Part shown: positions 63,618 through 64,000 of the stretch, one piece after another
How the letters are laid out: every line of letters begins with the position of its first letter
Position numbering within the stretch: position 1 is the stretch's first letter
NCBI RefSeq assembly: GCF_016741855.1
Contig: NZ_JAERRH010000003.1
Span: forward strand, 372,001-436,000
Reading direction: 5' to 3'
Length of the DNA stretch: 64,000 nucleotides
DNA from: Streptomyces musisoli
GTDB lineage: Bacteria; Actinomycetota; Actinomycetes; Streptomycetales; Streptomycetaceae
Notes under the pieces: model-generated
Databases searched by the model: none
What the model was told of the DNA's origin: nothing
Seen by the model: the letters and a program-made list of their open reading frames with translations, nothing else
Made by a program: the position numbers and the translations under genes

Positions 63618-63663
63618 CGCCGCGCCGATGCCGACCTCACGGTCTGACCGGGGTCGGTACTGA

Positions 63664-63702
63664 TCAGCGCGGCCCGCTAAGCAGAAGGCGTACGGCACGC
63701 AT
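63664..63702 (-). CDS. leuS leader peptide with three Leu codons
   Basis: ATG CGT GCC GTA CGC CTT CTG CTT and then five more codons including stop, giving [12 protein letters not shown]. Three adjacent leucine codons form the control region. Leucyl-tRNA shortage would stall the ribosome there and favour an alternative fold (CCGACC/GGTCGG lies in between) over the terminator. A -10-like TACCCT lies seven bases before the ATG, so the mRNA may be leaderless. Confidence 0.72.
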   Translation of the reverse strand: MRAVRLLLSGPR

Positions 63703-63847
63703 GGCGCTAGGGTACCGCAGCCCTTGAGCAAGCCGCGACGCGCTTCCGTATCCCTGATGGACATGTCATGAAGCCCGCCCGGAACTGAACAGAGGTCAGT
63801 AATTACTTCGCGTACCGTCCCCTAAGGGACACGCCGCAATCAGATTG

Positions 63848-63865
63848 TGCGTTGATAACAACGCA
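63848..63865. promoter_or_regulatory. Palindrome upstream of the last gene
   Basis: TGCGTTG-ATAA-CAACGCA is a perfect 7+7-bp dyad; a further ACGCAA half-site follows at once. It is 88 bp before the partial gene at 63953, in an AT-richer stretch, and looks like an operator. Confidence 0.5.
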
Positions 63866-63952
63866 ATAACGCAAACCCTCGTACTGATCGGTATGACGCC
63901 ACTTAGAGTGCGGCAGCGGGACCGCTTTCCCGGAACTGCTCGGAGTGCCCCC

Positions 63953-64000
63953 ATGAACCCTCGTCGTAGTACCAGCTCGCTCCCCAAACCCGGCCGCTCG
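63953..64000 (+). CDS. Unidentified gene, first 16 codons
   Basis: ATG with GGAG seven bases upstream begins MNPRRSTSSLPKPGRS and runs off the window. The basic, Ser-rich start could be a cytoplasmic leader before a signal or membrane segment, but too little is visible to name it. A -10-like TTAGAGT at 63903-63909 and a dyad at 63848 lie upstream. Confidence 0.5.
   Translation, partial: MNPRRSTSSLPKPGRS

Noticed and set aside
63593..63702. T-box riboswitch before leuS
   Set aside because: I see no specifier loop or T-box consensus; a Leu-rich leader peptide and terminator explain the region better.

Overview
This is a piece of a high-GC actinobacterial chromosome, almost certainly Streptomyces or a close relative. 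The codon third positions are strongly G/C, starts are often GTG or TTG, and the housekeeping order lepA / rpsT / holA / comEC / comEA / degV-like / leuS is the one typical of that genus. Inside it sits a complete-looking siphovirus-type prophage of about 42.55 kb (12308-54862) that has split comEC.

Left chromosomal arm (1-12313): the 3' end of a DUF3097 gene, a Uma2-family nuclease-like gene, hemW, a SpoIIE-type phosphatase with an ATP-binding domain, a long-chain acyl-CoA ligase, lepA, rpsT, holA, a small hypothetical gene, an arylamine N-acetyltransferase gene, and the last 73 codons of comEC. Three short tandem-repeat arrays (47 bp, 33 bp, 33 bp) lie in the non-coding gaps of this arm.

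Prophage: a serine integrase next to attL, a DUF4238 gene, a leftward operon of tiny genes, and a divergent control region between a large HTH protein and a P22-type antirepressor. A rightward early operon follows with a C5-cytosine methyltransferase, then a plasmid-like membrane cluster headed by a DUF2637 gene and a set of small membrane-anchored cargo genes. The morphogenesis run is standard: terminases, portal, scaffold, capsid, connectors, tail tube, frameshifted tail chaperones, tape measure, baseplate, tail fibres including a polysaccharide deacetylase. Next come a HEPN-like cargo gene and a lysis cassette. The right end carries a GntR/UTRA regulator broken by a one-base frameshift, a plasmid-type regulatory operon, and a membrane-anchored secreted protein. 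No DNA polymerase, helicase or primase gene was recognised, so replication probably leans on the host or on the unidentified HTH protein.

Right chromosomal arm (54857-64000): the large 5' part of comEC, now fused in frame to about 76 phage-encoded codons, then comEA, a DegV-family gene, a membrane-anchored coiled-coil gene, leuS with a leucine-codon leader peptide and terminator (attenuator), and the first codons of an unidentified gene.

The att sites can be read directly. Both junctions share the 6-bp core GTGGTG. Joining the two phage sides rebuilds an attP with two inverted arms spaced symmetrically about a TG dinucleotide inside that core. The most unusual signals are: disruption of the DNA-uptake gene comEC by the prophage; a family of CTGAC-N3/4-GTCAG dyads confined to about 21.6-27.0 kb and partly placed at promoters; a shared ATCTGT/ACAGAT operator linking the broken GntR gene to the DUF2637 cluster; a HEPN-motif protein downstream of the tail genes; and several recurrent intergenic hairpins with a common tail.
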